The position numbers and the translations under genes were made by a program. The notes under the pieces are model-generated. The model saw only the letters and a list, made by a program, of their open reading frames with translations, made no database searches and was not told the DNA's origin. Positions 1 through 8,087 of a stretch of DNA of 64,000 nucleotides are shown here, piece by piece. How positions within the stretch are numbered: position 1 is the stretch's first letter; every line of letters starts with the position of its first letter. Location: contig CAYMRB010000002.1 in assembly GCA_964392615.1 (NCBI GenBank), positions 9,679-73,678 of the forward strand, given 5' to 3'. This DNA comes from CAYMRB01 sp964392615. GTDB lineage: Bacteria > Planctomycetota > UBA8108.

Positions 1-655
1 GCGACTCGTGGTGGTTGTAGATCAGTTTGAGATCCGGAGCGTGCTCGGCGGCGATCTCGAAGGCGTATCGGATGTAGAGCGGTGTCCGCCGCGCGTCGGT
101 GTCGCGGCCGATCTTGAACCACGGACACTCCCAGCTCGTACCGGCCCTGTCCCTGTGCCAGTCGCCGTTGCGAACGGTTTCGTTGACCACGTCGATGGAT
201 ACGAACCCCGGGCGGTCATTGTAGCGTTGGCACAGGGCGGTGAAGTACTCGCGCAGGTTCAGCTCGAGCTCGGCAGCCGTGCGGGAGTCGTCGCGCGCCC
301 AATCGGAGCATTGCGGACTGACGGGGCCATGGATGCGAAGGACCTGGTCGTTCTCGACGACGTGTTGCACCCACGCGTCGCTGCGCGACCAATTCCACCT
401 GTCGGGACTCGGATGCACGATGCTCTGCTTGAAGTCGTTCTCCGGAGTCACGTAGGCGAACTCGCGATCCAGCACCGTGCCCTGGCTCGTGCCGAAGGCC
501 CACGATCCGGTCGTCGCGCCGATGAGCACGCGGCCTTCTTCGAAGTGGCTCGCGACGATCTCGCGCAGCCGCCGGCCCGACGGAACGGGGGGATCGCCTC
601 CGTAGACGTGTGCGGATGCGAGGAGCAGGAGCAGGGAAACTCGAAGCGACAGCAT
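1..655 (-). CDS. GH10 endo-1,4-beta-xylanase, N-terminal part (runs off window)
   Basis: This minus-strand frame starts at the ATG at 655-653 and stays open to the left edge, so only about 218 residues are visible. A hydrophobic signal peptide (MLSLRVSLLLLLASAHVYG) implies export. The sequence then follows the glycoside hydrolase family 10 fold: a VTPENDFK segment in the position of the usual TxENxMK, and the strand-4 motif DVVNE, whose Glu (about residue 159) is the family acid/base. GH10 enzymes cleave xylan backbones. The second catalytic Glu and the C-terminus lie outside the window. It follows the hydroxyacid dehydrogenase by 59 nt on the same strand and may be the last gene of that operon. 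The usual HxLxWH motif is replaced by RIHGPVSPQCSDW, which is atypical, so substrate range is uncertain. Confidence 0.8.
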   Translation of the reverse strand, partial: MLSLRVSLLLLLASAHVYGGDPPVPSGRRLREIVASHFEEGRVLIGATTGSWAFGTSQGTVLDREFAYVTPENDFKQSIVHPSPDRWNWSRSDAWVQHVVENDQVLRIHGPVSPQCSDWARDDSRTAAELELNLREYFTALCQRYNDRPGFVSIDVVNETVRNGDWHRDRAGTSWECPWFKIGRDTDARRTPLYIRYAFEIAAEHAPDLKLIYNHHES

Positions 656-714
656 GACGTCGATCCTACCCCCTGGAGCGGTCGTGGACACCCTCGGCGA
701 GCGAGAACCGGGCG

Positions 715-1632
715 TCAGCCCCGCAATACCGCGAGGAGGTTCTCGACCGCTGCCGACATCGCCCGATCGACGCTCTCCTGTGTGAAGCCGCCGACATGCG
801 CCGACGCGATGACCCGCGGGTGCTGGACGAGGCGCCAATCCTCGGGTGGCTCGGACTCGAACGCATCGAGAGCGACGCCGGCGATCCGATCCGCCTCGAG
901 CGCCGCCAGTGTCGCGTCGGCGTCGAGCAAGCCGCCGCGTGCCGTGTTGACGATCAGAACGCCGCGCTTCGTTGACGCGACGGCTTCGGCGTCGATGATG
1001 GGGCTGCCGTCGGGACTCGGGGGGCAGTGCAGCGTGATCACGTCGGCCTGTGCGAGGAGCTCGCCCATCGAGCAATACTCGAGATCGCCGCTCGGGAACG
1101 GGTCGTATGCGAGCACGCGCATGCCGAGGGCGCGCGCCAGTCCCGCGACCAGCTGGCCGATCTTGCCGCAGCCGACGATGCCGAGCGTTCGTCCCTCGAG
1201 CTCGATTCCCTTGCGCCGTTCCCACTTTCGGGTCTTCAGCGCGTTGTCGCCGAAGGGCAGCGACCTGGCGAGCGCGAGGACATGTCCGATCGTCAGCTCG
1301 GCGACGCCGCGCGCATTGGCACCTTCGGCGCGGCAGATCCGGATGGCGTTCCTCTCGGCGGCGTCGAGGTCGATGCTGTCGACTCCGGTGCCGTTGCGGC
1401 TGATGACTCGCAAGTCCGACGCGGCGTCGAGCACGCGCGCGGAGATCGTCTCGACACCGGCGAGATAGCCAACGCAGCCGGGCAGGAGGGCAAGGAGCTC
1501 TTCTTCCGTCGGCAACGTTCCCGGCGTCGAGAACACGACCTCGTAGCCGGCGGCCTCGATCACGTCGAGCGACGGATGCCCGCTACGAGTGATCGAACGC
1601 GGTGTGACGAGTACTTTCACTTCTCTTGCCAC
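715..1632 (-). CDS. D-isomer-specific 2-hydroxyacid dehydrogenase (SerA/phosphoglycerate dehydrogenase-like)
   Basis: This 305-residue protein is a cytoplasmic NAD-dependent oxidoreductase. It has the split catalytic domain and central Rossmann domain of the family: GIVGCGKIG (about 151-159) binds the dinucleotide, and the catalytic Arg (NTARGG, Arg232), Glu (FESEPP, Glu261) and His (SAHVGG, His279) are all present. It lacks the ACT domain of full-length SerA. The ATG at 1632 overlaps the upstream isomerase by 16 nt. A GTG at 1620 would instead give the classic 4-nt GTGA overlap and removes only four residues, so the true start is open. The neighbours (isomerase, kinase, other dehydrogenases) suggest a role in sugar-acid or polyol catabolism rather than serine synthesis; the substrate is not known. 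Confidence 0.85.
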   Translation of the reverse strand: MAREVKVLVTPRSITRSGHPSLDVIEAAGYEVVFSTPGTLPTEEELLALLPGCVGYLAGVETISARVLDAASDLRVISRNGTGVDSIDLDAAERNAIRICRAEGANARGVAELTIGHVLALARSLPFGDNALKTRKWERRKGIELEGRTLGIVGCGKIGQLVAGLARALGMRVLAYDPFPSGDLEYCSMGELLAQADVITLHCPPSPDGSPIIDAEAVASTKRGVLIVNTARGGLLDADATLAALEADRIAGVALDAFESEPPEDWRLVQHPRVIASAHVGGFTQESVDRAMSAAVENLLAVLRG

Positions 1633-2201
1633 TTCGGACTGTCGACGATCGCTGGCTTGCCATCCCTCTCGACGATGAGCTTGCGGTAGCCGCGCGTCTC
1701 GATCGTCCCGTAGTCGTGGCCGGCGTCGCCCCGGAACGCGAAGAACGTGATCAGGGGCTCTTCGAGCGACACGTTGACGCTGCGGTGCGCGTACCGACCC
1801 GGCACGTAGACCGCGTCACCTGGCTCGAGCTCTCGCGCTTCCCAATCGCCCTCGGGGTTCTCCATCAGCATGTAGCCGTGCCCGCTCAGGCAGTAGTAGA
1901 CCTCGGCCGTATCGAGAACCGTGTGGAAGTGTCCCTTCGTCATGAAGTACTCGTCACCGACCTTGCCCGGGTACACGATGCTCGTCCCGAAGGCGATCTC
2001 CGTGTCCTTCTCCGGCCGCCCCATGTCGTAGAACTCGTAGTTCAGGACGTCGTTCTCGGCGACCATCGCGGCGTGTTTCTCGTCGTCGAGATACATGCCC
2101 TTCATGGCCGAGAGCTTCCTCCGGATCGGTTCGACGTCAGGGGAAAGGCCGTTGGTCAGGCTGAAGTTGACGAGCAGCGAGTTCGGATTCTCCATCGACA
2201 T
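1617..2201 (-). CDS. Cupin-type glucose-6-phosphate isomerase (archaeal PGI family)
   Basis: This 194-residue single-domain cupin interconverts aldose and ketose 6-phosphates, glucose-6-P and fructose-6-P in characterised members. It closely follows the archaeal metal-dependent PGI family, not the classical bacterial one. Visible signatures are VGDEYFMTKGHFHT followed by AEVYYCLSG, which supply the metal-binding His-x-His and Glu, then YVPGRYAHRSVN with the fourth ligand, and DAGHDYGTI. The start at 2201 (MSMENPN) lies 8 nt after the stop of the AroE-like gene; an ATG two codons later (2195) is equally possible. A longer upstream open frame exists but has no family similarity. Position between a kinase and dehydrogenases suggests isomerisation of a phosphorylated sugar in this pathway. 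Confidence 0.88.
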   Translation of the reverse strand: MSMENPNSLLVNFSLTNGLSPDVEPIRRKLSAMKGMYLDDEKHAAMVAENDVLNYEFYDMGRPEKDTEIAFGTSIVYPGKVGDEYFMTKGHFHTVLDTAEVYYCLSGHGYMLMENPEGDWEARELEPGDAVYVPGRYAHRSVNVSLEEPLITFFAFRGDAGHDYGTIETRGYRKLIVERDGKPAIVDSPKWQEK

Positions 2202-2209
2202 GGCGACTA

Positions 2210-3160
2210 TTATTTCCGGGTGGATGCGGCGATCTCGGACAGCCTGTCGAACTCCGGGCCGCTCGACGGGATGTCGAGATCGAAGACCTCGGCGACGACG
2301 GAGAGCCAACCGTGCAGGAAGTAGACCCAACCGTCCTCGACAAGCAGTCCCTTCGACTCTTCCTGGGCGCGGGCCTGGTCGAGGAAGACCAGTTCGCCGC
2401 GATAGTTGAACTCCCACGCGATGCCGCCCTGCGGAAACTCCGCCGCATTCGTCAGCGGCGAACCCGGCGCGTCCTTGCCGAGTCCCGTCGCGTTGACGAC
2501 CATCGAGCCTTCCTTCAGCTGCGCGACGACGGCGTCATTCTCGGCCGCCGTCGGACAGAGCGTGTAGTCGACGGGAATCGGGCAGTCCATCGCGGCGTGC
2601 ACCGCCTTCATGTCCTCGAGCCGGGGCGCGCTGCGATTCGTGACGTGGATCCGCGCCGGGCGTCGCTCCGCGGGCTGCTGCTGCAGGTAGATCGTCAGCG
2701 CCAGCGACGAGCCTCCGGCGCCGAGAAGGCACACTTCGGCGCCCGACTTGCCCCAATGGGTCGTGTCCCTGACAGCCTCGAAGGACAGGCCGGCCGTGAT
2801 CGGGTCCTTGGCGTGTCCTCGAAGCTGGCCGTCGCGCTTCGAGATGCAGCTCACCTCGCCGAGCTGCTCCGCGTACGGATCGAGCCAATCGAACCGGTCG
2901 CGTGCCGCGGTGAGCAGGTCGAGCTTGTGCGTCGTGACGAGCGCGCCGAGCGACAGAGGATCCGCCTTGAGGAAATCGACGACTCGACGGTACACCTCGG
3001 GATTGTCGTGATGCTTGCAGTCGATGCCGCGGATGCGGTCGCTGATGCCGAGGTGCTCCGCCCACTTCGGGAACACCTTCATGATCGACGACTGGCCGGT
3101 CGTCACGCCGACGAAGTAGAAGCTGGGCTTGGTGGCGGGGGTGAGCTCGGACGCGATCAT
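2210..3160 (-). CDS. Shikimate dehydrogenase-like (AroE/YdiB family) oxidoreductase
   Basis: This 316-residue protein resembles shikimate/quinate dehydrogenases. The N-terminal substrate domain ends with LVTTHK, where the Lys matches the catalytic Lys of the family VTxPxK motif, and a downstream Asp (GHAKDPITAG) sits where AroE has its catalytic Asp. The NAD(P) domain carries LLGAGGSS, and NATGLGKDAPGSP matches the family NATPxGM region. The ATG overlaps the stop of the kinase gene by 4 nt (ATGA), so the two are translationally coupled. Divergence from AroE at the substrate motifs and linkage to sugar catabolism argue for a different substrate, perhaps a cyclic polyol or sugar derivative (inference). 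Confidence 0.75.
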   Translation of the reverse strand: MIASELTPATKPSFYFVGVTTGQSSIMKVFPKWAEHLGISDRIRGIDCKHHDNPEVYRRVVDFLKADPLSLGALVTTHKLDLLTAARDRFDWLDPYAEQLGEVSCISKRDGQLRGHAKDPITAGLSFEAVRDTTHWGKSGAEVCLLGAGGSSLALTIYLQQQPAERRPARIHVTNRSAPRLEDMKAVHAAMDCPIPVDYTLCPTAAENDAVVAQLKEGSMVVNATGLGKDAPGSPLTNAAEFPQGGIAWEFNYRGELVFLDQARAQEESKGLLVEDGWVYFLHGWLSVVAEVFDLDIPSSGPEFDRLSEIAASTRK

Positions 3161-4638
3161 TTCCAGAATCCCAGCATGTGCTCGTAGACGCGGATGAACT
3201 CCGTCTGGACGGTTCGGTACGCGGCGACCGACTCGCGGTCCGGCTCGACGGTGGTGCTCGATTCCCTGCGCTCGACCGCCGTGGCGACCGGATCGTCGAT
3301 CAGCCCGACGCCGGCTGCTGCGAGCAGAGCAGCGCCCTTGATGCCCGCTTCGGGCTCGTCGGAGAGCTCGAGTGGCACCTCCATCACATCGGCCTTGATC
3401 TGATTCCAGAGCTTGTTGCGAGTGCCGCCGCCGACGCTGAATATCCGCGTGATCTCGTGCCCGAGCTTCCTGAATTGGGCCGCGTCCTTGCCCAGCGCGA
3501 GCGCCACGCCCTCCAGCACGGAGCGGACGAAGTGGGGCGCAGAGTGGTTGAGCGACAGCCCGAAGTAGCCGCCGCGCGCGGTCGTGTTCTCGCTGCGGCG
3601 TTCACCAAGCATGTAGGGGTAGAAGAGAAGTCCATCGCTGCCGACGGGAGCCCGTGACGCCATCGCGACCAGCTCGTCGTACGGCACGTCGCGGCCCGCT
3701 ATGCCGTCGACGAAGTCCTTGCACCACTTCACGCTCAGGCCGGCGCAGTCGATCAGTGTGAACGGGATCCAGCCGTCGACCACATGGCGCAGATTCTGGA
3801 TCGCCGGATCGAGCAGCGGCCGCTCGCTGTGCGTCGCGAGAAGCGCGCTCGTTCCCGTGACGTCCGCCGTGACGCCGTCCCCGACGATGCCGAAGCCGAG
3901 CATCGAGACCGGGAAATCGCCGCCGCCAGCGACGACGGGAACGCCCGACGGCAGACCGGTGAGCGCTGCGGCCTCGGCCGCCACGTGGCCGATGACCGCG
4001 CAGGATGGGTGCACCGGCGCGAACTTGTCGATGCTCACGCCGACGGCGTCGGCGAGATCGCTCGAGTAGCGGTCCGCGTGGCAGTCCCAGAGAAACGACC
4101 CGGACGCCTCGCTGGGGTCCGCCGCCGCGACGCCGGTCAGTCGGTAGTTGATGAAGTCCTTCGGGACGAGAAAGACCTCGGCGCGGTCGTAGACCTCCGG
4201 CTGCTCATCGCGATGCCAGCGCACCTTGATGCCGACCCAGGCGGGGTTCGGATAGCTGCCGGCGATCTTCGCGAGCCGCTCCGCGTCGTGGTTCTCGCAG
4301 ATGGCGTCGACTTGCGCGTCGCAGCGCTTGTCGCACCAGAGTTGGACCCACTCCGTCGTCACCTTGCCATCGGCGTCGATCCCGACCGGTCCGTGCATCT
4401 GCCCGCACGAGGCGATCGCCGCGATAGAGGCAGGGGCGACGCCGGTCTCCGACAGCACCTGACGGATCGCGGCGCACGTCTCCCGCCACCAATCGTCCGG
4501 TCGCTGCTGCGCCCAGCCCGGTTGCGGGCTGTCGACGTCGTGGTGGATCTGCGCGATGCCCAGAATGCTGCCGGCCTCGGAGACGACCGCGGCGCGGGCG
4601 CTCTGGGTGCCGACGTCCAGAGCCAGGAGGTTGTTCAC
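3157..4638 (-). CDS. xylB: FGGY-family carbohydrate kinase, xylulokinase-like
   Basis: This 493-residue sugar kinase would phosphorylate a pentulose or related polyol in the cytoplasm with ATP. The N-terminal LLALDVGTQSARA is the FGGY phosphate-binding motif; GQMHG (79-83) is characteristic of xylulokinases; AGGGDF places the catalytic Asp near residue 241; FSVGGGTRNKLWNQIKADV is the C-terminal FGGY signature. Length is normal for XylB. It is followed with a 4-nt overlap by the AroE-like gene and preceded by the alcohol dehydrogenase with a 24-nt gap. The pathway context fits a dehydrogenase that makes a ketose, which this enzyme then phosphorylates. Specificity for xylulose is not proven; other FGGY substrates remain possible. 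Confidence 0.85.
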   Translation of the reverse strand: MNNLLALDVGTQSARAAVVSEAGSILGIAQIHHDVDSPQPGWAQQRPDDWWRETCAAIRQVLSETGVAPASIAAIASCGQMHGPVGIDADGKVTTEWVQLWCDKRCDAQVDAICENHDAERLAKIAGSYPNPAWVGIKVRWHRDEQPEVYDRAEVFLVPKDFINYRLTGVAAADPSEASGSFLWDCHADRYSSDLADAVGVSIDKFAPVHPSCAVIGHVAAEAAALTGLPSGVPVVAGGGDFPVSMLGFGIVGDGVTADVTGTSALLATHSERPLLDPAIQNLRHVVDGWIPFTLIDCAGLSVKWCKDFVDGIAGRDVPYDELVAMASRAPVGSDGLLFYPYMLGERRSENTTARGGYFGLSLNHSAPHFVRSVLEGVALALGKDAAQFRKLGHEITRIFSVGGGTRNKLWNQIKADVMEVPLELSDEPEAGIKGAALLAAAGVGLIDDPVATAVERRESSTTVEPDRESVAAYRTVQTEFIRVYEHMLGFWK

Positions 4639-4662
4639 AGCGCTATCTCGGGGTTGTCGGGA

Positions 4663-5700
4663 TCAGTATCGCAACAGAACCTTGATGACCTCGCCGCGCT
4701 GGATGGCCGCGAGCGCATCGTTGATCTGTTCGACCGGGAACTCATGCGTGATGAACTCGCCCGGGCTGAGCTTGCCCTGTCGAATCCAGTCGCAGAGCGG
4801 CGCTTGCGCGGCGCGCTCGCGCGCACGAGTCGGCCACTGGTGTACGAAGAGATTGAAGTTGTAGGGGCCGGTGTGCTTGTTGACGACGATCGATTCGGCT
4901 GACACCACGCCGTAGACGCAGATCGATCCACCCAGCTTCACGAGCGGCAGCGCCGCGTTGATGATCTCCTCCTTGCCGACCGCGTCGACGACGGCGTCGA
5001 GGGGCTTGCCGCGTTTCTCGGTCAGCTTGCCGATCTCCGGGTCGCCGAGGTCGAACACCTGGTCGGCACCCATCGCGGTCGCTCGCTCGCGCTTGTGAGC
5101 GAGAGGCGCGACGAGCCCGACCCAGCCCAGCCCGAGCAGCTTGGCGAACTTCACGAAGCTCAGGCCGACGGGGCCGCCGCCGAACACGAGGATGTCGTCG
5201 CCTTCCTGGAAGTGGAAGTCGCCGAAGGCGCCGTAGACCTCGCGCCAGGTGCACAGCAGCCCGGCGGCCTCGAGGGGGATGTCGGCGTCGACCGCACGCT
5301 GGATCTCGTAGCACTCGAACCAGCCGTGTTCGGCGTCCGCGACGCCATCTTCGACCATCGCGTCGTGGTCGTTCGCGAGCGTGTACTCGCAGAAACCGCC
5401 CCAGCCGGTCGCGTACTTCGGATCGTCGAACTCGAACAGGAGGCCGCCGATGACGCGATCGCCGACCTTGAAGTTGCGGACCTTGTCGCCGACGGCCTCG
5501 ACGACGCCGGCCACCTCGTGACCGAGCATCAGCGGGTAGTCCTCGACGCCGGGGAACTTGCCGGCGACGAGCTTGCTGTCCGTCGAGTTGCAGACGAGCG
5601 CCGCCTCGGTGCGGACCTTGGCCTGATAGGGGCCGACCTCGGGCGCACCGATTTCCACGAGCTCGACGCGGTTCGGTTCGACGACTGCGACTGCTCTCAT
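4663..5700 (-). CDS. Zinc-dependent alcohol/polyol dehydrogenase (MDR superfamily)
   Basis: This 345-residue medium-chain dehydrogenase probably oxidises a sugar alcohol or sugar. The GroES-like N-terminal domain contains Cys37 and GHE (60-62), matching the catalytic zinc ligands, and the VGDRVIGG turn. The nucleotide domain has VFGGGPVGLSFVKFA, a GxGxxG variant. The four-Cys structural zinc lobe of classical alcohol dehydrogenases is not visible. A good ribosome site (GGAGAGA, 6 nt before the ATG) sets the start. It lies 60 nt downstream of the lipoprotein gene and 24 nt upstream of the FGGY kinase. A polyol-to-ketose step upstream of the kinase is the likeliest role, but that is inferred. 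Confidence 0.82.
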   Translation of the reverse strand: MRAVAVVEPNRVELVEIGAPEVGPYQAKVRTEAALVCNSTDSKLVAGKFPGVEDYPLMLGHEVAGVVEAVGDKVRNFKVGDRVIGGLLFEFDDPKYATGWGGFCEYTLANDHDAMVEDGVADAEHGWFECYEIQRAVDADIPLEAAGLLCTWREVYGAFGDFHFQEGDDILVFGGGPVGLSFVKFAKLLGLGWVGLVAPLAHKRERATAMGADQVFDLGDPEIGKLTEKRGKPLDAVVDAVGKEEIINAALPLVKLGGSICVYGVVSAESIVVNKHTGPYNFNLFVHQWPTRARERAAQAPLCDWIRQGKLSPGEFITHEFPVEQINDALAAIQRGEVIKVLLRY

Positions 5701-5720
5701 GTGTTTCTCTCCAGATCAGG

Positions 5721-5745
5721 CCGGCTCCGTGTCGACAGCAGCCGG
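5721..5745. repeat. Intercistronic stem-loop
   Basis: CCGGCT (5721-5726) and AGCCGG (5740-5745) form a perfect 6-bp inverted repeat with a 13-nt loop, between the lipoprotein gene and the alcohol dehydrogenase gene. There is no T-tract, so it is at most a weak terminator or an mRNA processing/stability element that sets expression of the two cistrons apart. Confidence 0.35.
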
Positions 5746-5760
5746 GACGGTCCAATCAGC

Positions 5761-6873
5761 TCACTTGATCTTGTCGAGGTGGATGACCGACATGGTGTAG
5801 GGCGCGTCGTGCGCCGTATTGACCTTGTCCGGTCCGGTCACCATGTCGAAGTTCGAGATGATGAGCTCGTTGCCGCGCAGAATGGGCTCGCCGGGCTGAT
5901 CGAGACCGCCCTTCGATCCATCGCAGTCGGGGCTTCTGGCGAGCACGGTGACCTCGCCCGACGGGGTGACCTTGCAGACGGCGTTTTCCGAGAAGTCGGC
6001 GACGTAGATGTTGTCCTGCGCGTCCATGCAGATGCCGTCGATCGTGCGCATGTTCGGGCTCTTCGCGAAGACCTCGTTGGTCTTCACCGCGCCGTTCTCG
6101 TCGAACGTGACCTTGTGGAGCGTGCCGTCGCCGAAGTTGCCGACGAACAGGTTGCCCTGGCTGTCGAAGGACATGCCGTCGAGCCCGTACTGGCAGTCCA
6201 TGTTGAGCGTCTTGAACTCGACCAGGAGATTCTTATCGCTGCGATCGTTCTTGAGCTGGACGTTCCTGTCCTTCTCGTCGAAACGGTAGACGGCACTGAC
6301 GAGCTGCTCGGACTCGATGGCCGGCAGCATGCTCTGCGTGACCCAGATCTTGCCCTTGTAGTACTTCACCGCGTTGGGATGGCTCATACCCGACGCGATG
6401 ACCTCGGTCTGCTCGACCTTGCCGTTCGCGATCTTAAGCTTGAGGATGCGCCCCTCGTTCTGTCCCTCGGGCTTGCCCGGCCAGCCCTGGTTGTCCGCGA
6501 CGTATAAGCTGCCGTCAGGGCCCATGTCGATGCCCATCGGGCACGAGCGCGCCGTCTTCTCGAGCTTCGGGCACTCGGCGTAGAGCGAGACCGTGTTGTC
6601 CTTGGCGATCTTCATGAACACGCCGGGCTTCGTCATGTCGCCGTAGTTCGGACACGCGAGGATGATGTTGCCCTCCCCGTCCATCGTCATGCCATCCGGC
6701 GTCGGACAGATATCGGGCAGCGTCAGGAAGAGCTCCGACGTCGTGACCGGAACCGCCTCGGTCGTCTCGGCCGTGATCTCGGTGTCCGACTTCGAACCGA
6801 TGCAACCCGACAGCCAGCCCGCTGCGCACGACGCCAGCAGGACCAGTCCGAGCCGCTTGATGCGCGCCGTCAT
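5761..6873 (-). CDS. SMP-30/NHL-type beta-propeller lipoprotein
   Basis: This 370-residue exported protein starts with a lipoprotein signal (hydrophobic run then LSGC, Cys at about 23; an earlier LASC is an alternative lipobox). The rest is made of propeller blades with recurring motifs such as GIDMGPDGSLYVADNQG, GLDGMSFDSQGNLFVGNFG and GICMDAQDNIYVADFS, typical of SMP-30/gluconolactonase and NHL families. It could be a periplasmic or outer-surface lactonase or a sugar-binding propeller; no catalytic assignment is safe. It has a strong ribosome site (AGGGAGGGG) and is the first gene of the minus-strand cluster, divergent from the ABC importer, so the two units probably share the control region 6874-7072. 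Confidence 0.75.
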   Translation of the reverse strand: MTARIKRLGLVLLASCAAGWLSGCIGSKSDTEITAETTEAVPVTTSELFLTLPDICPTPDGMTMDGEGNIILACPNYGDMTKPGVFMKIAKDNTVSLYAECPKLEKTARSCPMGIDMGPDGSLYVADNQGWPGKPEGQNEGRILKLKIANGKVEQTEVIASGMSHPNAVKYYKGKIWVTQSMLPAIESEQLVSAVYRFDEKDRNVQLKNDRSDKNLLVEFKTLNMDCQYGLDGMSFDSQGNLFVGNFGDGTLHKVTFDENGAVKTNEVFAKSPNMRTIDGICMDAQDNIYVADFSENAVCKVTPSGEVTVLARSPDCDGSKGGLDQPGEPILRGNELIISNFDMVTGPDKVNTAHDAPYTMSVIHLDKIK

Positions 6874-7072
6874 GTTCGTTCCCCTCCCTACTGACTCCTG
6901 GTGTGATGAGAGATACGCAGAGATGCGGAATAGCAGGTCCGAGCTCTGGTTCGGGACTCGAGTGGGCGCGCATCCTATGGCAGATCCAGCAAAGCATCAA
7001 CGGTCTGCGATGGGCCACACGGGAGTTGACTTTCCGTGCGTTCACGGAGATCGTGCCGCCAAGGAGGGCGTG
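6874..7072. promoter_or_regulatory. Divergent control region, sugar catabolic cluster / ABC importer
   Basis: This 199-bp non-coding stretch separates two divergent operons. On the plus strand TTGACT (7026-7031) resembles a -35 box, but no good -10 box follows at 17 nt. Directly after it TCCGTG (7033-7038) and CACGGA (7043-7048) form an inverted repeat that could be an operator or hairpin. AAGGAGG at 7061-7067 is the importer ribosome site. No regulator gene lies beside it. Confidence 0.4.
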
Positions 7073-8071
7073 ATGAAGACGACGCTGTCGAGAATCGTTT
7101 TCGTGACTTTGGTCGCAGGGTGGATGGCCGGCTGCGGCAACGAGTCCGGCGTCGACGAGCCGACCGGTGCCGCCACAGCCAGCGGCCTGACGGTGGCGTA
7201 CTCCTCCGTCGGCGATCCGAACCCGTGGTTCCTCGCGTTCTCCGCCGACCTGGAGAAGGAGGCGAAGAAGCGCGGCTACACGTTCCGGGTCACCCACGCT
7301 CAGGCTCGCATCGAGAAGCAGATCTCCGACGTCGAGGACATCGTCGTGCAGAAGCCCGACTATCTCGTCCTCGGCCCGATCGATCGCGAGGGATCGGCGG
7401 ACGCGCTGCGCATCGCGAAGAAGGCTGGCGTGCCCGTCGTCGTCGTGAATCGCGATATCGTCGGCGTCGCCGGCGAGGACTACGTGACGAAGATCTACTC
7501 CGACTTCGAGTGGATCGGCGGGAAGATGGCGGAGCTGATCCGGGACGCCTTCCCGGCCGACACGGCCGAAATCCGCGTCGTCGAGCTTCACGGCACCCCG
7601 GGCGGTGGCAACACCATCGACATGCAAAAGGGGTTCCGGAGGAAGATGGCGGAGTCTCCGCGGATGAAGATCGTGTCGTCCCAATTGGGCGATTTCAACC
7701 GCGCCACCGCGTTGAAGGCGATGGAGAACATCCTCCAGTCCGGCATCGAGTTCGATGCGGTCGTCGGACACTTCGATGAGGAGGCGATCGGCGCGATCCA
7801 GGCGATGATGGCCGCCGGCAAGAAGATCGGCAGCGAGCCGTCGAAGGGCGAGATCATCGTCGTCGGCAACGGCGGCACCAAGGATGGTCTGCGGGCGATC
7901 AAGGCCGGGCAGTATCACAAGATCGTCTCGGTGACGCCGTACTACGCCGGACAGGTATTCGATGCGATCGAGGCCCACCGCAGGGGCGAGGAGCTTCCGG
8001 AGTACATCCGCGTGGAGGATATCGTCATCGGCGCGGCCACCGTGGATGAGCACATGGACAGCGGCTTCTGA
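7073..8071 (+). CDS. Sugar ABC transporter substrate-binding lipoprotein (RbsB/YtfQ type)
   Basis: This 332-residue periplasmic-binding protein of the LacI/ribose-binding fold (Peripla_BP_4) captures the sugar for the importer encoded next. The start at 7073 is set by an AAGGAGG ribosome site 5 nt upstream. A lipobox (VAGWMAGC) shows that it is anchored. The mature part begins with LTVAYSSVGDPNPWF and contains DYLVLGPIDREGSADALRIA and GVPVVVVNRDIVG, typical of this class; a second lobe holds VVGHFDEEAIGAIQAM and the hinge IIVVGNGGTKDGLRAIK. Closest relatives by motif are ribose/galactofuranose-binding proteins, but specificity cannot be read. It is followed after 16 nt by the ATPase. Confidence 0.9.
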   Translation: MKTTLSRIVFVTLVAGWMAGCGNESGVDEPTGAATASGLTVAYSSVGDPNPWFLAFSADLEKEAKKRGYTFRVTHAQARIEKQISDVEDIVVQKPDYLVLGPIDREGSADALRIAKKAGVPVVVVNRDIVGVAGEDYVTKIYSDFEWIGGKMAELIRDAFPADTAEIRVVELHGTPGGGNTIDMQKGFRRKMAESPRMKIVSSQLGDFNRATALKAMENILQSGIEFDAVVGHFDEEAIGAIQAMMAAGKKIGSEPSKGEIIVVGNGGTKDGLRAIKAGQYHKIVSVTPYYAGQVFDAIEAHRRGEELPEYIRVEDIVIGAATVDEHMDSGF

Positions 8072-8087
8072 TCATCTGCGACAGGAG

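Noticed and set aside
195..225. Apparent frameshift in the GH10 gene near the DVVNE motif
   Set aside because: Careful re-reading of the G-run shows that the xylanase frame is continuous from 655 to the left edge.
8..1468. Plus-strand frame over the GH10 and hydroxyacid dehydrogenase genes
   Set aside because: Both minus-strand genes have clear catalytic motifs; the plus-strand frame has none.
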